Source: Azoarcus sp. L1K30
Lineage (GTDB): Bacteria > Pseudomonadota > Gammaproteobacteria > Burkholderiales > Rhodocyclaceae
DNA: 64,000 nt
NCBI RefSeq assembly: GCF_018122735.1
Contig: NZ_JAGRRD010000001.1
Coordinates: 2,249,262 to 2,313,261, forward strand
Direction: 5' to 3'
The notes under the pieces were generated by a model that was given only the letters and a program-made list of their open reading frames with translations, searched no databases and was not told the origin of the DNA. Numbering within the stretch: position 1 is the stretch's first letter; every line of letters begins with the position of its first letter. Position numbers and translations under genes: made by a program. This document shows positions 27,797 through 37,186 of the stretch, piece after piece.

Positions 27797-27824
27797 GATG
27801 CAATCTGAGGGTTTTCATTGCATC
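27797..27824. promoter_or_regulatory. Candidate operator between dctP and the LacI-type regulator
   Basis: GATGCAAT (27797-27804) and ATTGCATC (27817-27824) are perfect 8-bp inverted arms separated by 12 bp. An overlapping shorter repeat, GCATC-7-GATGC, lies at 27820-27836. They sit in the middle of the 180-bp divergent promoter region, where a LacI-type repressor would be expected to act. Neither is the classical 14-bp LacI/PurR palindrome, so the site assignment is tentative. Confidence 0.5.
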
Positions 27825-27883
27825 CGTGATCGATGCTAGGCTTCGATACATACATCCGCAATCAATGGGCTTGATGTTTTTTG

Positions 27884-28921
27884 ATGGAAAAACCCGAATC
27901 AAGAAGCCGGATTCCCGATATCGCCAGGCTCGCCGGCGTCTCCACCGCCACCGTCGACAGGGTGCTCAATGGTCGCGGCCATGTGCGCGGTGCGACGGCA
28001 CAGCGCGTGCTCAAGGCGGCTGCCGAACTGCAGTACCTGCCCGAGGAGGACCTGTGGAAATCCATGCGTCCTCCGCCGATGGAGATCGTCTTTCTGATTC
28101 CCGCGGGCACCAACCGCTACCTGCACATGCTGGCCGATACCATCGGCTATGCAACCGACGCACTCCTTCCGTTCAACGTGCATTGCCGCGTCAACACCAT
28201 CGACAGTTTCGATCCGGACGGCGTCGCCGCGGCCCTGCGCCACCACGGTCAACGCGTCCAGGGACTGGCCTTCATGGCCTTGGAGCACCCAAAGGTGCGC
28301 GACGCAGTAGACGCGCTCGTGGAGCGCGGCGTACATGTGATCACCTTGATTTCGGACGTATCGAATTCGCGCCGCGCAGCCTACGTTGGCATGGACAACC
28401 GCGCCGCCGGGCGTACGGCCGGCATGTTGATGGGGCGCTTCATCGGGCCGCGCAGCGGCCCCGTGGCGATGATCGCAGCATCGCGCCACTACCGTGGCCA
28501 CGAGGATCGGGAACTGGGCTTTCTCCATCTGATCCAGGAACAGTTCCCCGCACTGCAGCTGGTCGGGGTCAGGGAGGGGCGCGACGACGCCGACACCAAC
28601 CACCGGCTCGCCCTGTCGCTGCTACGCCAGTACCCGAACCTCGTCGGTCTCTACAACATCGGCGGCGGCGCCGAAGGCGTGGGTCGAGCACTCAAGGCGT
28701 GCAGAACGGAGCAGCCCGTCGTGGTCATCGCCCACGGGCTGACGCCCGACACGCGTGCGCTGCTGATCGACGGCACGCTGGACGCCGTCATCAACCAGCA
28801 CCCGCAGACCATGATCCTCAATTGCGCGCGCATCTTCAGCAACCTGCGTGACGGGCGCAATGCGACCTCCGGCGTCGAGCCGATGCGGATCAGTATCGTC
28901 CTGCGCGAAAACCTGCCATGA
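27884..28921 (+). CDS. LacI family transcriptional regulator
   Basis: This 345-residue repressor-type regulator has an N-terminal helix-turn-helix IPDIARLAGVSTATVDRVLN with hinge helix AAAELQYLPEE. A periplasmic-binding-protein fold follows (IVFLIPAGTNRYLHMLADTI; GLYNIGGGAEGVGRALK; DAVINQHPQTMILNC). It matches the GntR/RbsR-like subgroup that senses sugars or acid sugars. ATG 27884 is taken as start; the preceding in-frame TTG at 27881 adds one residue. It is divergent from dctP and presumably controls the TRAP/RLP operon and itself through the intergenic repeats. Confidence 0.9.
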   Translation: MEKPESRSRIPDIARLAGVSTATVDRVLNGRGHVRGATAQRVLKAAAELQYLPEEDLWKSMRPPPMEIVFLIPAGTNRYLHMLADTIGYATDALLPFNVHCRVNTIDSFDPDGVAAALRHHGQRVQGLAFMALEHPKVRDAVDALVERGVHVITLISDVSNSRRAAYVGMDNRAAGRTAGMLMGRFIGPRSGPVAMIAASRHYRGHEDRELGFLHLIQEQFPALQLVGVREGRDDADTNHRLALSLLRQYPNLVGLYNIGGGAEGVGRALKACRTEQPVVVIAHGLTPDTRALLIDGTLDAVINQHPQTMILNCARIFSNLRDGRNATSGVEPMRISIVLRENLP

Positions 28922-29045
28922 CCACCACCGCCTTTCCCGCGCGCTGGCGCCGAAACACGCGCCATGGCTTGACCTCGATCAGTTGTCCCACCCCTTCCCC
29001 GGGCGTATGCTGAAAACGTCGATGCGAAAAGAACAGGAGACCACC

Positions 29046-29561
29046 ATGCGCGCAGTCGTAGCATGCCTTCTGAGCACTGCGGTGCTGACTGCCTGCGGCG
29101 GCCCGAGCGTATACGAAGACGAAACCTTCGATTCCGCGTCGCCGTATCAGGCCCGATTCGCGGCCAACGCGAGCACCACCTGCGAAGCCGCCCGGCGAAC
29201 CCTGCTCAGTCAGGGCTACACCATCGTCTCGGCACTGCCCGACGCCATTCGCGCCACGAAGAATTTCCAGCCTGACGAAGACGTTCATTTCCAGATCGAA
29301 TTCAACGTGAACTGCGCGGAGGCAGGCAGCGAGACCATCGCCTATGCCAATGCCGTGCAAACCCAGTACGAGCTCAAGCAATCGTCGAGTTCTGCCGGCT
29401 TCAGCGTATCGGGCGTCGGGTCGCTGTCGCTGCCGTGGAGTTCCAGAAACGACTCGCTGGTGAAGGTCGGCGGCGAAACCGTCAGCGATCCGCAGTTCTA
29501 CGAGCGTTTCTTCAAACGCATGGGCGACCACGCGCCACGCGTCAAGCGCAAGGACAGGTAG
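29046..29561 (+). CDS. Lipoprotein, DUF2242-like
   Basis: This 171-residue predicted lipoprotein has a signal peptide MRAVVACLLSTAVLTAC whose lipobox LTAC puts the lipidated Cys at residue 17. The mature part (SPYQARFAANASTTCEAARR; IVSALPDAIRATKNFQPD) resembles DUF2242 outer-membrane lipoproteins of Burkholderiales. The C-terminus (YERFFKRMGDHAPRVKRK) is basic. Function unknown. An AGGAGA site at 29034-29039 fits ATG 29046; the in-frame extension upstream to 28848 overlaps the LacI gene and is not credible. Confidence 0.75.
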   Translation: MRAVVACLLSTAVLTACGGPSVYEDETFDSASPYQARFAANASTTCEAARRTLLSQGYTIVSALPDAIRATKNFQPDEDVHFQIEFNVNCAEAGSETIAYANAVQTQYELKQSSSSAGFSVSGVGSLSLPWSSRNDSLVKVGGETVSDPQFYERFFKRMGDHAPRVKRKDR

Positions 29562-29897
29562 TCACGCACATTGCATCCCCACCGGGCGCTGTTTCCGCAG
29601 CGGGAATCGCCCCGCCTGCACCCGTGCCTTGCGCGAGAAATGGCATTGCCATTGAGGTGCGCGCATGTTTCGAACCTTGCAAATGCGATGTTTCCAGCTA
29701 TGAATGAAGTACAAGATATACAGGATGAGTGCGCCGTTGCAGTATGGCGACGCGCTCCCATGGCCGACAGAGCAGTTTGCCGCATGTAATCGAGATTGCC
29801 GACGCGGGCCTTTCCCGACCGGGAAAAGGCGCATCGCCGGACGTCCGGATGCGCGCGTCCCGAGCGACTGACGGCCCGCCCAATCGGAGAACGAATC
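29562..29897. promoter_or_regulatory. 336-bp gap before the cytochrome cluster, with palindromes
   Basis: No gene is seen. The segment 29639-29653 is a perfect palindrome, AATGGCA-T-TGCCATT, a plausible operator. TATACA at 29716-29721 is a possible -10 element. Further hairpins are GCCTTTCCCG with GGGAAAAGGC (29810-29833, one bulge) and an imperfect palindrome around CCGGACGTCCGG (29838-29849). The part from 29660 to 29740 is noticeably AT-richer than its surroundings and probably contains the promoter of the cytochrome genes. Confidence 0.45.
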
Positions 29898-32480
29898 ATG
29901 AGGCGTGCGCTGTTCCTTGCCACTCTGCTCGTTGCGATTCTCGGCATCGCGTTTCCGCACACGGCAACCACCCAGCCCGCCACATCCCCGCCTGCCGCAC
30001 AGACTGCGGACACGCCGACCGCGCCGCCCGCCATGCCGCGCATCGCGCACGCCCAGAACACCCCCTATTACGAAGCCTGCGCGCGCGAAGGCCTGAACGA
30101 GTCCGAATGCGCCGGGCGCATGATCTGGTTCAAGGCCACCGCGGGCAACGAGCGCTTCCACACCTACGTGTTCCAGCAACGCGTCGGCGTACTCATCGAT
30201 TGGTTCCGCGTTTTGCGCGCCGACCAGCGCGGCGACCGCTTCCGCGCCTGGGGCATCATCAACGACCCCGCCTGCTGCACCCCCGGATCGGCCAATTGTC
30301 CGGCGAAGTCGCTCGACGAGACCTACGGGCTCGACTGGTGCCCGGGCGACGAAGAACTGCTCGGCTATGTCGGGCGCCAGGGCTACCCCGACCCAGCCTG
30401 CGATTTTGTCGATGCGCCGATCAAGCCCGACGACACCCACGGCCCCAAGGATCAGCGCCAGTCGGCCTGCGATCTGCGCTTCGGCACCTCGACCGGCGCA
30501 CTGGGCATCCGCAAGTTCCCCAACCCACGTTTCGACAAGGCCGCCTGGCTGCGCCTGAACGGCAGCGCCGGCAGCTGGGAAGGCTATAACCGCCCGATTG
30601 CGGCGGCCGGCGGTCATCGCGATGCGGCCCGTTCCCACCTGCAGGACGGTGCGATCGAGCCGCCATTTCTCATCGGCACCGCCTGTGGCTCATGCCATAT
30701 CGCCTTCGACCCGCTCAATCCGCCCGCCGACCCGGCCAACCCCAAATGGGAGAACATCAAGGGGCTGATCGGCAACCAATACACGCGGATCTCCGAGATC
30801 ATGGTATCGGGCATGGCGAGCAATACGCTGGAATGGCAGATGTTCGCCCACGCCCGCCCGGGCGCGACCGACACCTCCGCGATTCCGACCGACCAGGTCA
30901 ACAACCCCGGCACCATCAACGCGCTGATCAACATTGCCAAGCGCCCCACATTTGCCGGCGAGTCCGTTCTCAAGTGGCGCAAGGTCAACACCTGCGGCGA
31001 AGACAGGAACGAGGCGAGCTGCTGGTGCGAACCGGGCCGCGACGGCAAGTGCTGGAAGAAGTCCCTGCAGCCGGAGACGGTGCACCACATCCTGAAGGGC
31101 GGCGAGGACTCGATCGGCGCCATCGAGGCGATCCAGCGCGTGTATTTCAACATCGGCTCGTGCTCCGAACAATGCTGGATGAACCACCTCTCCGACCTGC
31201 GCCAGATCGACCCGCAGCAACGCGGCTTCGGCCAGACCCCGTTCAATATTGCGCAATGCCGGCGCGACTGCCCCAATTTCCGCGCCATCGAAGACCGCCT
31301 CACCAACGTCCTCGACTTCTTCCTGTCGGCCGAGGCCCATGTCACCGACCTGCGCGACGCACGCGAGAACGTTCTGCGCGCTTCGTCCCCGGCGGCGCGC
31401 TATACCGAGCAGGATCTGATCTCCGACCTCGAAACACAGTTCGGCAAGGGCGCAGTGGCGCAGGGCCGCGAAGTCTTCGCAAAGACCTGCGCACGCTGCC
31501 ACTCCAGCCAGGACGGCGGCGCCGACGGCCAGTTCGTCAATGTCGATTTCCACAAGCTCGATCTCGCCACCGGCCTGCGCCAGGACTGGATGGGCAATGA
31601 CCAGCCGACCCCGGTTTCCGAAGTTGGCACCTTCCGTTGCCGCGCCCTGCATTCGAACCACATGACGGGACGCATCTGGCAGGAATTCGGCTCCGAAACC
31701 CTGCGCGCGCAACCGCCCGACCCCAACGTCAAGGAGCCCGGCGATGGTGGCCGCGGCCACTATCGCAACATCTCGCTGCTCAACCTGTGGGCGCACGCGC
31801 CCTTCATGCACAACAATGCGATGGGACCGGAGCTGTGCGGCAAGCCACAGAACGCCAACAATGACTTCTACGCCAAGCGCCCGCGTTACGTCGACGCCAA
31901 CAACAAACTGCTGCCTCCGGAACAACAACCGGCCTGCTTCGAGTACGACCCCAGCGTGGACGGCCGCTTCCGCCTCTATGTCGAATCGATGCGCGAACTG
32001 CTGAACCCGGCGCAGCGCCTCCCCAAGGTCACCCTGCTCAGCGAGGACATCACGCTGCGTATCGGGCCACGCCTGTGGGACGGTACCGAGAAGGAAAAGC
32101 TGCTCGGTTTCGAGCTCACCATCCCCAGCGAAATCGACGGTCGCGGCGTCACCGCAGGCACCATCGGCAACTTCCAGCACAAGCAGTTCATCGTCGATCT
32201 GGTGAAGGCGAAGACCGCACCCAAGGATCTGCAGGCCGATCTAGACAAGCGCTTCGGCGCGGATGCCGGCGGCAAGGTTTTCGCCGACCTCAAGGCCATC
32301 ACCGGCGAGATCGTCGGCAAGCCCAACGCACTCGTCGAGGCCCTGAAGGCACGTCCCTACCTGATCAAGCAGGCCTACAGCAGCTGCACGGCCGAGATCG
32401 AAAATGACGGACACCGCTTTGGCGAGGACTTGTCGGAGGCGGACAAGAACGCGCTGATCGCCTTCCTGGCCACGCTATGA
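29898..32480 (+). CDS. Large periplasmic diheme c-type cytochrome, unknown function
   Basis: This 860-residue exported protein has a signal peptide (RRALFLATLLVAILGIAFPH) followed by a Pro/Thr/Ala-rich linker. Covalent haem motifs are TACGSCHIAF (Cys263) and TCARCHSSQD (Cys531). Many extra cysteines (ACCTPGSANC, CGEDRNEASCWC, CSEQCW) point to disulfides. Late sequence RNISLLNLWAHAPFMHNNAM resembles the haem-iron loop of diheme peroxidase/RoxA-type cytochromes. ATG 29898 is preferred to an earlier in-frame start because it begins the signal peptide. It opens a five-gene cytochrome cluster. The reaction is unknown. Confidence 0.8.
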   Translation: MRRALFLATLLVAILGIAFPHTATTQPATSPPAAQTADTPTAPPAMPRIAHAQNTPYYEACAREGLNESECAGRMIWFKATAGNERFHTYVFQQRVGVLIDWFRVLRADQRGDRFRAWGIINDPACCTPGSANCPAKSLDETYGLDWCPGDEELLGYVGRQGYPDPACDFVDAPIKPDDTHGPKDQRQSACDLRFGTSTGALGIRKFPNPRFDKAAWLRLNGSAGSWEGYNRPIAAAGGHRDAARSHLQDGAIEPPFLIGTACGSCHIAFDPLNPPADPANPKWENIKGLIGNQYTRISEIMVSGMASNTLEWQMFAHARPGATDTSAIPTDQVNNPGTINALINIAKRPTFAGESVLKWRKVNTCGEDRNEASCWCEPGRDGKCWKKSLQPETVHHILKGGEDSIGAIEAIQRVYFNIGSCSEQCWMNHLSDLRQIDPQQRGFGQTPFNIAQCRRDCPNFRAIEDRLTNVLDFFLSAEAHVTDLRDARENVLRASSPAARYTEQDLISDLETQFGKGAVAQGREVFAKTCARCHSSQDGGADGQFVNVDFHKLDLATGLRQDWMGNDQPTPVSEVGTFRCRALHSNHMTGRIWQEFGSETLRAQPPDPNVKEPGDGGRGHYRNISLLNLWAHAPFMHNNAMGPELCGKPQNANNDFYAKRPRYVDANNKLLPPEQQPACFEYDPSVDGRFRLYVESMRELLNPAQRLPKVTLLSEDITLRIGPRLWDGTEKEKLLGFELTIPSEIDGRGVTAGTIGNFQHKQFIVDLVKAKTAPKDLQADLDKRFGADAGGKVFADLKAITGEIVGKPNALVEALKARPYLIKQAYSSCTAEIENDGHRFGEDLSEADKNALIAFLATL

Positions 32481-32496
32481 CTCAAGGGGGAACGCC

Positions 32497-33414
32497 ATGC
32501 AAACCGCCACCCGGATCACGCGTGCACTCTGCACCGTCAGCGCGCTGCTCGTAACCGCCTGCGGTTTCTTCGACAGCGCCGACAAGGCTGCGCCCGACAT
32601 TCCGTTTGCGCCTTACAGTGCGGACTATGCCGGCAAACCCGATTTCGCCCAGCTGGAGTACGAGCACCCCATCGCCACCGCAGATCTGTACAAGATCACG
32701 CCGAAGAACCTGTCGTTCCTGGACCAGGAACAGGTGGACCAGATCTACGCCCGCCTCGCCGCCGGACCGATTCCCGACGGTGCCTTCGATGGCGATCTGT
32801 TCTTCCCCCGTGGCGGCAGCGGCAAGCTGCGGCTGTCCGAGATTGCCGGCGGCGGGCTCAAGGGCCTGGTGGTCAATATCGCCGGCGCCAAACTCGACCT
32901 GGTCGGCGAAACGCTGTGGAAGGGCAAGGTTTTCTATCGCGACGAACGCGTACTGCGCAACCGCATCGAAGACCTCTCGCTCCTGAAGAAGGTCGGCCTG
33001 GTGGAAGAGAGCGCGGACAACCCACTGACGAAAACGACGGTCAATGGCAAGGACCAGTGGCTGCTGTTCCCGGCCAAGCTCTACTGCGGACAAAGCCTGC
33101 TCGACGGTCGCCGCGAGTCGATCATCATCGACTACGCCTTCACTGACGAGCTGCCGGGCTACCACCGCATGCCGGACATGCTCGCCGGACGCGACGGTTT
33201 CGCCATTCGCGACGAAATCCGCATGGTTTACCCCGGCTTCTACCTGGGCCGCGCGTACATGGATCGCACCTTCGTGGTCAATTTCGTCCTCTACAACAAG
33301 GAGATTGCCGAACGCGCCCGCGACGAGTTCCTGAAAACCGGCCAGGTGCAGCAGGACTGCTGGACCGGCACGCAACAGCGCATGGTGGTTGCGGCACGGA
33401 CGGATCGGGGCTGA
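32497..33414 (+). CDS. Lipoprotein of the cytochrome cluster, unknown function
   Basis: This 305-residue protein has a lipoprotein signal (ALCTVSALLVTAC, lipidated Cys at about residue 22). The rest contains no haem motif and no recognised domain. The visible blocks are YSADYAGKPDFAQLEYEHP, FFPRGGSGKLRLSEIAGGG and GYHRMPDMLAGRDGFAIRDE. It starts 16 nt after the large cytochrome with an AAGGGGG-type ribosome site, so it is certainly in the same transcript. It is probably a periplasmic partner or anchoring subunit for the neighbouring cytochromes (inference). Confidence 0.75.
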   Translation: MQTATRITRALCTVSALLVTACGFFDSADKAAPDIPFAPYSADYAGKPDFAQLEYEHPIATADLYKITPKNLSFLDQEQVDQIYARLAAGPIPDGAFDGDLFFPRGGSGKLRLSEIAGGGLKGLVVNIAGAKLDLVGETLWKGKVFYRDERVLRNRIEDLSLLKKVGLVEESADNPLTKTTVNGKDQWLLFPAKLYCGQSLLDGRRESIIIDYAFTDELPGYHRMPDMLAGRDGFAIRDEIRMVYPGFYLGRAYMDRTFVVNFVLYNKEIAERARDEFLKTGQVQQDCWTGTQQRMVVAARTDRG

Positions 33415-33522
33415 GCCGTCCGACCTTGCCGGCAGACCGGATCGCACGCGCGAAGACGCCACGATCCGGCCCGCTGGTGCCAGAGCAGAACATCCCGCGG
33501 CGCGCGCAATGGGAGACGGAGC

Positions 33523-35627
33523 ATGCTTCGATGGGCATCGCAACATGCGTGGCGGTCACTCGCTCTGTGCGGTGCGCTGCTCACTGCGCCCTCCGTCGCG
33601 GCCACCGACGCACTCGCATCCCGTGCCCCCGAAGACACTCTGCCCCCGGTGGGGCAATCGCTGTTCGACCGCCTGATGGCAGATGAGGCACCGGGCGCGC
33701 CGGACGTTCCGTTTCCGTTCGCCGCGCTGCTGCAACGGCTTGCTACCCGACTCGACAGCGAGGAAGCCTCGGGAGGCCTGTCGGTGGTGCTGATCCCGCT
33801 CGGACGTTCGCTGCAAAGGCATGCCGCGGGAGACGTCGACGCCTTTCGCTACCCCCGCGTCGTGGTCGCGGCCACGGGCGAACCGCCGCCACATGCTGCA
33901 CCCGGGCACGCCTACCTCAGGGATCGCCTCTATATCGCCTACCACGAGAAGGCGGCAGCGCTCGAGGTGATCAGCTACAACGAAGACGCGGCACGCTTCG
34001 AGTTCCAGCTGGTGCGCGACTACCGCGAAGGCGGACGTCCCCGGACCGGCTACGCCAACCGCACGCTATGCCTCGCCTGCCATCACGATGGCGCACCGAT
34101 CTTCTCCCGCCAGTCGTGGGACGAAACCAGCGCCAATCCGGTCATCGCCGCCCGTCTCGCTGCAACCGGGAGGTCCTTCTACGGCGTGCGTTGGCGCCAC
34201 GGTGTAGACGTGCCCGACGCCATCGACGCGGCCACGAAACGCGCCGGCCTGCTGCCCATCGCGCAGCAGATCTGGCGCGACGGCTGCGAGACGGACAGCC
34301 GCGCCGCCACCATCGCCTGCCGCGCCGAGGCACTCAGGCAGGCGCTGCATTACCGCCTCACCGGCGACACTGCCTTCAGCGCCGCCACCGAGCACACGCT
34401 GCTTGCGCCCTTGCGGGCGAACTGGCGCAGGCGCTGGCCCGACGGACTGCCGATTCCCGATCCGCAACTGCCCAATCGGCAACCCTTCGCCGGGCTGCTC
34501 GCTGGCGAGAAGACACCGGACGATGCGGCCCTTCGCCTGTACGCCGACATCAGTGCGGCCTTCGATCCGCTGGCCCTGCGCGCACCGCTCGAGATCTGGC
34601 ATGGCGACGACGCGAGCGACGTTCGCAGATTCATCCAGGCACTGTCGATGTCCTTCTCCGCCACCGACATCGCGCTCATCGACCGACGTCTCGCAAGCAT
34701 GCGCGCAGCCCCCCGCACGCGCCTGACCATGGAATGCAGCACACGCGAACACCCCGACGGCCGACGCATCGACTACGACTGCAGTCATCCCGATGGCAGC
34801 CGCCTGCTGGCGCGCGTCGACCTTCGCGGCGAGCGCCCCACGGGCGGGACCATCGACCGTCTGCAACTGCACGGCACGCACAATGTCGGCGCGATCGCGC
34901 TGGCCGACGCCCGCCCCACCGCCGCGGACACACACGCCGCCGCCTTTGCGCTGGCGCGCGATGGCCGCAGCGTACGCACGCGCCAGGGCTCGGTCATCCG
35001 GCAGGTCGTCCTTCGGCCCGCGACGAGCACGGCGCCCGCCCAGGCAAGCCTGGACCTGGTCGCCGACCTCGCGCCGCTGAATACCGCCATCGACCGACTG
35101 TCCGCCGCGACGCTCGCCGGCACCATCGACGCACTGGCCGATCTGCCCCTGCGCCGAACGGCGGTGCTCGGCCCCCTGTTCCATCAACTTGGCATCGCCG
35201 CCACCGCGCCCCCAACAACCCCCGTCTGCCCCCACCGCGTCCAGCAGACGCCGCCGACGCGCGCGCCACGCTATGGCCCCCGGACCTGCAGGCCTTCGCC
35301 CGCCAGTGCAGCCAGTGCCACGGCGCCGCAAGCGCGTTTCCGCCCGGTTTTCTGCACGGTGACGACGAACAGGTCCGGCATCATCTGGCGGTCTGCGCGC
35401 AACGCATGTACTACCGCCTGCAGATGAACCTCACCCCGCTTGCGGAACGCAGCAAAACGCCGATGCCACCGCCGGCCGCCGCACATTCGCCCGCCTTCAC
35501 CCGGTCGCCAGAACTGCCCGCCATGCTCGCCGCCGTCGAGGCGCTGCTCGCCGCCGAGGGCCAGTCCGCAGCCGCGGTGCTGAACCGTCCCTACGCCACG
35601 CTGCGCCCCTGTGTGGCCCAGGATTGA
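33523..35627 (+). pseudogene. Exported diheme cytochrome c, apparently interrupted by a -1 frameshift near 35.2 kb
   Basis: A signal peptide (SLALCGALLTAPSVAATDA) and a haem motif TLCLACHHDG (Cys183) are followed by ~370 residues in frame. After LGPLFHQLGIAATAP (about 35205) that frame turns into a non-protein-like tail ending at 35427. The -1 frame instead reads WPPDLQAFARQCSQCHGA, a second haem motif, then YYRLQMNLTPLAERS and stops at 35627, 21 nt before the next gene. Three runs of five C lie at 35206-35235, so one lost C would explain it: a real mutation, assembly error or programmed slip. Intact length would be ~700 residues. Confidence 0.75.
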
Positions 35628-35648
35628 ACCCGATCAAGGAGAGCGCCC

Positions 35649-37172
35649 GTGACCGCAACGCCAACATCCGCAAGCTCGACGCAACGCTCGCCCCTGCGCT
35701 GGATCGGACGCCTGATTGTGTGGCTGCCATGGTTGCTGATCATGATCGGAGCGATCTACGCCGCCGCGCGCTTTCTGCCCGACGAGCCCGTGACCTACGC
35801 CGACCCGGTCGAGCACTTCAAGTACGGTTCGACCGGGGGCGAGCGTGAATCCGGTTTTCCGTACTGGATCTGGCAAGCCTTGCCGCAGGTGTGCCCCGAA
35901 CACCTGCCGGGCAAGGGCTACGCCTCCCTCGGCATGAGCTTCGAGCCCGGCCACGACCTCCCGATCGGCGTGTCGAAGCGGCGCCACCTCGGCATCGATC
36001 GCGTCTTCCTCAACTGCGCGGTGTGTCACACCAGCACCGTACGCGAGTCGCCCGACGCGCCCCCTCGCGTCATCGTCGGCATGCCGGCACACCGTTTCGA
36101 CATTCGCGCCTTCGAAACCTTCTTCTTCAACTGTGCCGCGGGCCCGACGTTTTCAAGCAGCTTCATCGTGCCCGAGATCGATCGGCTGACGGGCGGCATC
36201 AGCCTCATCGACCGCTACCTCGTCTATCCGGTGGCGATCGCCCTGATGCGCGAGCGCCTGCTGATGCTGCGCGGCCGCTTCGAATTCGTATTCGACCAGC
36301 CCGAATGGGGGCCGGGTCGCGTCGACACCTTCAACTCGGCCAAGGTGCTGTTCAATTTTCCGATGAAGCAACTGCCGCCGCACGAACTCCTCGGCGCATC
36401 CGATTTTCCTTCGATCTGGAACCAGCGCAAGCGCACCATCCGCGATGACGGCCAACGCATGGAACTGCACTGGGACGGCAACAACACCCACACCGAAGAG
36501 CGCAACAAGAGCGCCGCCTTCGGCACCGGCACCACGCCGCCGACCATCGACCTCGACGCCATCGGCCGCGTCGAGAACTGGCTGCTCGATCTGCGTCCGC
36601 CCCCCTGGCCATGGCCCGTCGATACCGCACTGGCCGAACGCGGTGCGCCGATCTACGCCGAATATTGCGCCAGCTGCCACGGCGCCAGCGGCGAGGACTT
36701 CCGCGGCGCCGCGGTCGGCCATGTCACGCCGATCGCCCAGATCGGCACCGACCGCGCCCGGCTCGACTCCTACAGCCGCGACCTCGCCGTCAATCAGGCC
36801 ACGCTCTACGCCGGCTATCCGCACCGCTTCCGCTTTTTCCGCAAGACCTGGGGCTACGCCAACATGCCGCTGGACGGCATCTGGCTGCGCGCGCCCTATC
36901 TGCACAACGGTTCGGTACCGACGCTGCGCGACCTGCTCGAACCCGCCGCCGCCCGCCCGCTCCGCTTCTACCGCGGTAGCGAGTTCTACGACCGCCAGCG
37001 CGTCGGCTTCGCCTCCGGCCTGCCCGCATCCGGCGCTGCCGCCCCCTCGGGCTTTCTCTTCGACACCACCTTGCCCGGCAACGGCAACGGCGGACACGAA
37101 GGCGCAGCCTACGGTACGGCGCTGTCGGCGACCGACAAGGATGCGCTGGTCGAATACCTGAAAACCTTCTGA
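35649..37172 (+). CDS. Membrane-anchored diheme c-type cytochrome, RoxA-like paralogue 1
   Basis: This 507-residue protein has an N-terminal anchor (LIVWLPWLLIMIGAIYAAA) and a periplasmic domain. Haem motifs NCAVCHTS (Cys123) and YCASCHGA (Cys340) are ~217 residues apart. Near the end, GIWLRAPYLHNGSVPTLRDL and GNGGHEGAAYGTALS are conserved with the next gene. The layout matches diheme peroxidase/RoxA-like cytochromes; rubber oxygenase RoxA is one member, but this protein is shorter and its substrate is unknown. GTG 35649 follows an AAGGAGA site. Confidence 0.82.
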   Translation: MTATPTSASSTQRSPLRWIGRLIVWLPWLLIMIGAIYAAARFLPDEPVTYADPVEHFKYGSTGGERESGFPYWIWQALPQVCPEHLPGKGYASLGMSFEPGHDLPIGVSKRRHLGIDRVFLNCAVCHTSTVRESPDAPPRVIVGMPAHRFDIRAFETFFFNCAAGPTFSSSFIVPEIDRLTGGISLIDRYLVYPVAIALMRERLLMLRGRFEFVFDQPEWGPGRVDTFNSAKVLFNFPMKQLPPHELLGASDFPSIWNQRKRTIRDDGQRMELHWDGNNTHTEERNKSAAFGTGTTPPTIDLDAIGRVENWLLDLRPPPWPWPVDTALAERGAPIYAEYCASCHGASGEDFRGAAVGHVTPIAQIGTDRARLDSYSRDLAVNQATLYAGYPHRFRFFRKTWGYANMPLDGIWLRAPYLHNGSVPTLRDLLEPAAARPLRFYRGSEFYDRQRVGFASGLPASGAAAPSGFLFDTTLPGNGNGGHEGAAYGTALSATDKDALVEYLKTF

Positions 37173-37186
37173 CGAGGAGCACCGCC

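Noticed and set aside
21493-29000. tRNA-Lys as the attachment site of a genomic island carrying the RLP regulon
   Set aside because: No integrase lies next to the tRNA, no repeat of its 3' end was noticed downstream, and GC content of the catabolic genes matches the chromosome.
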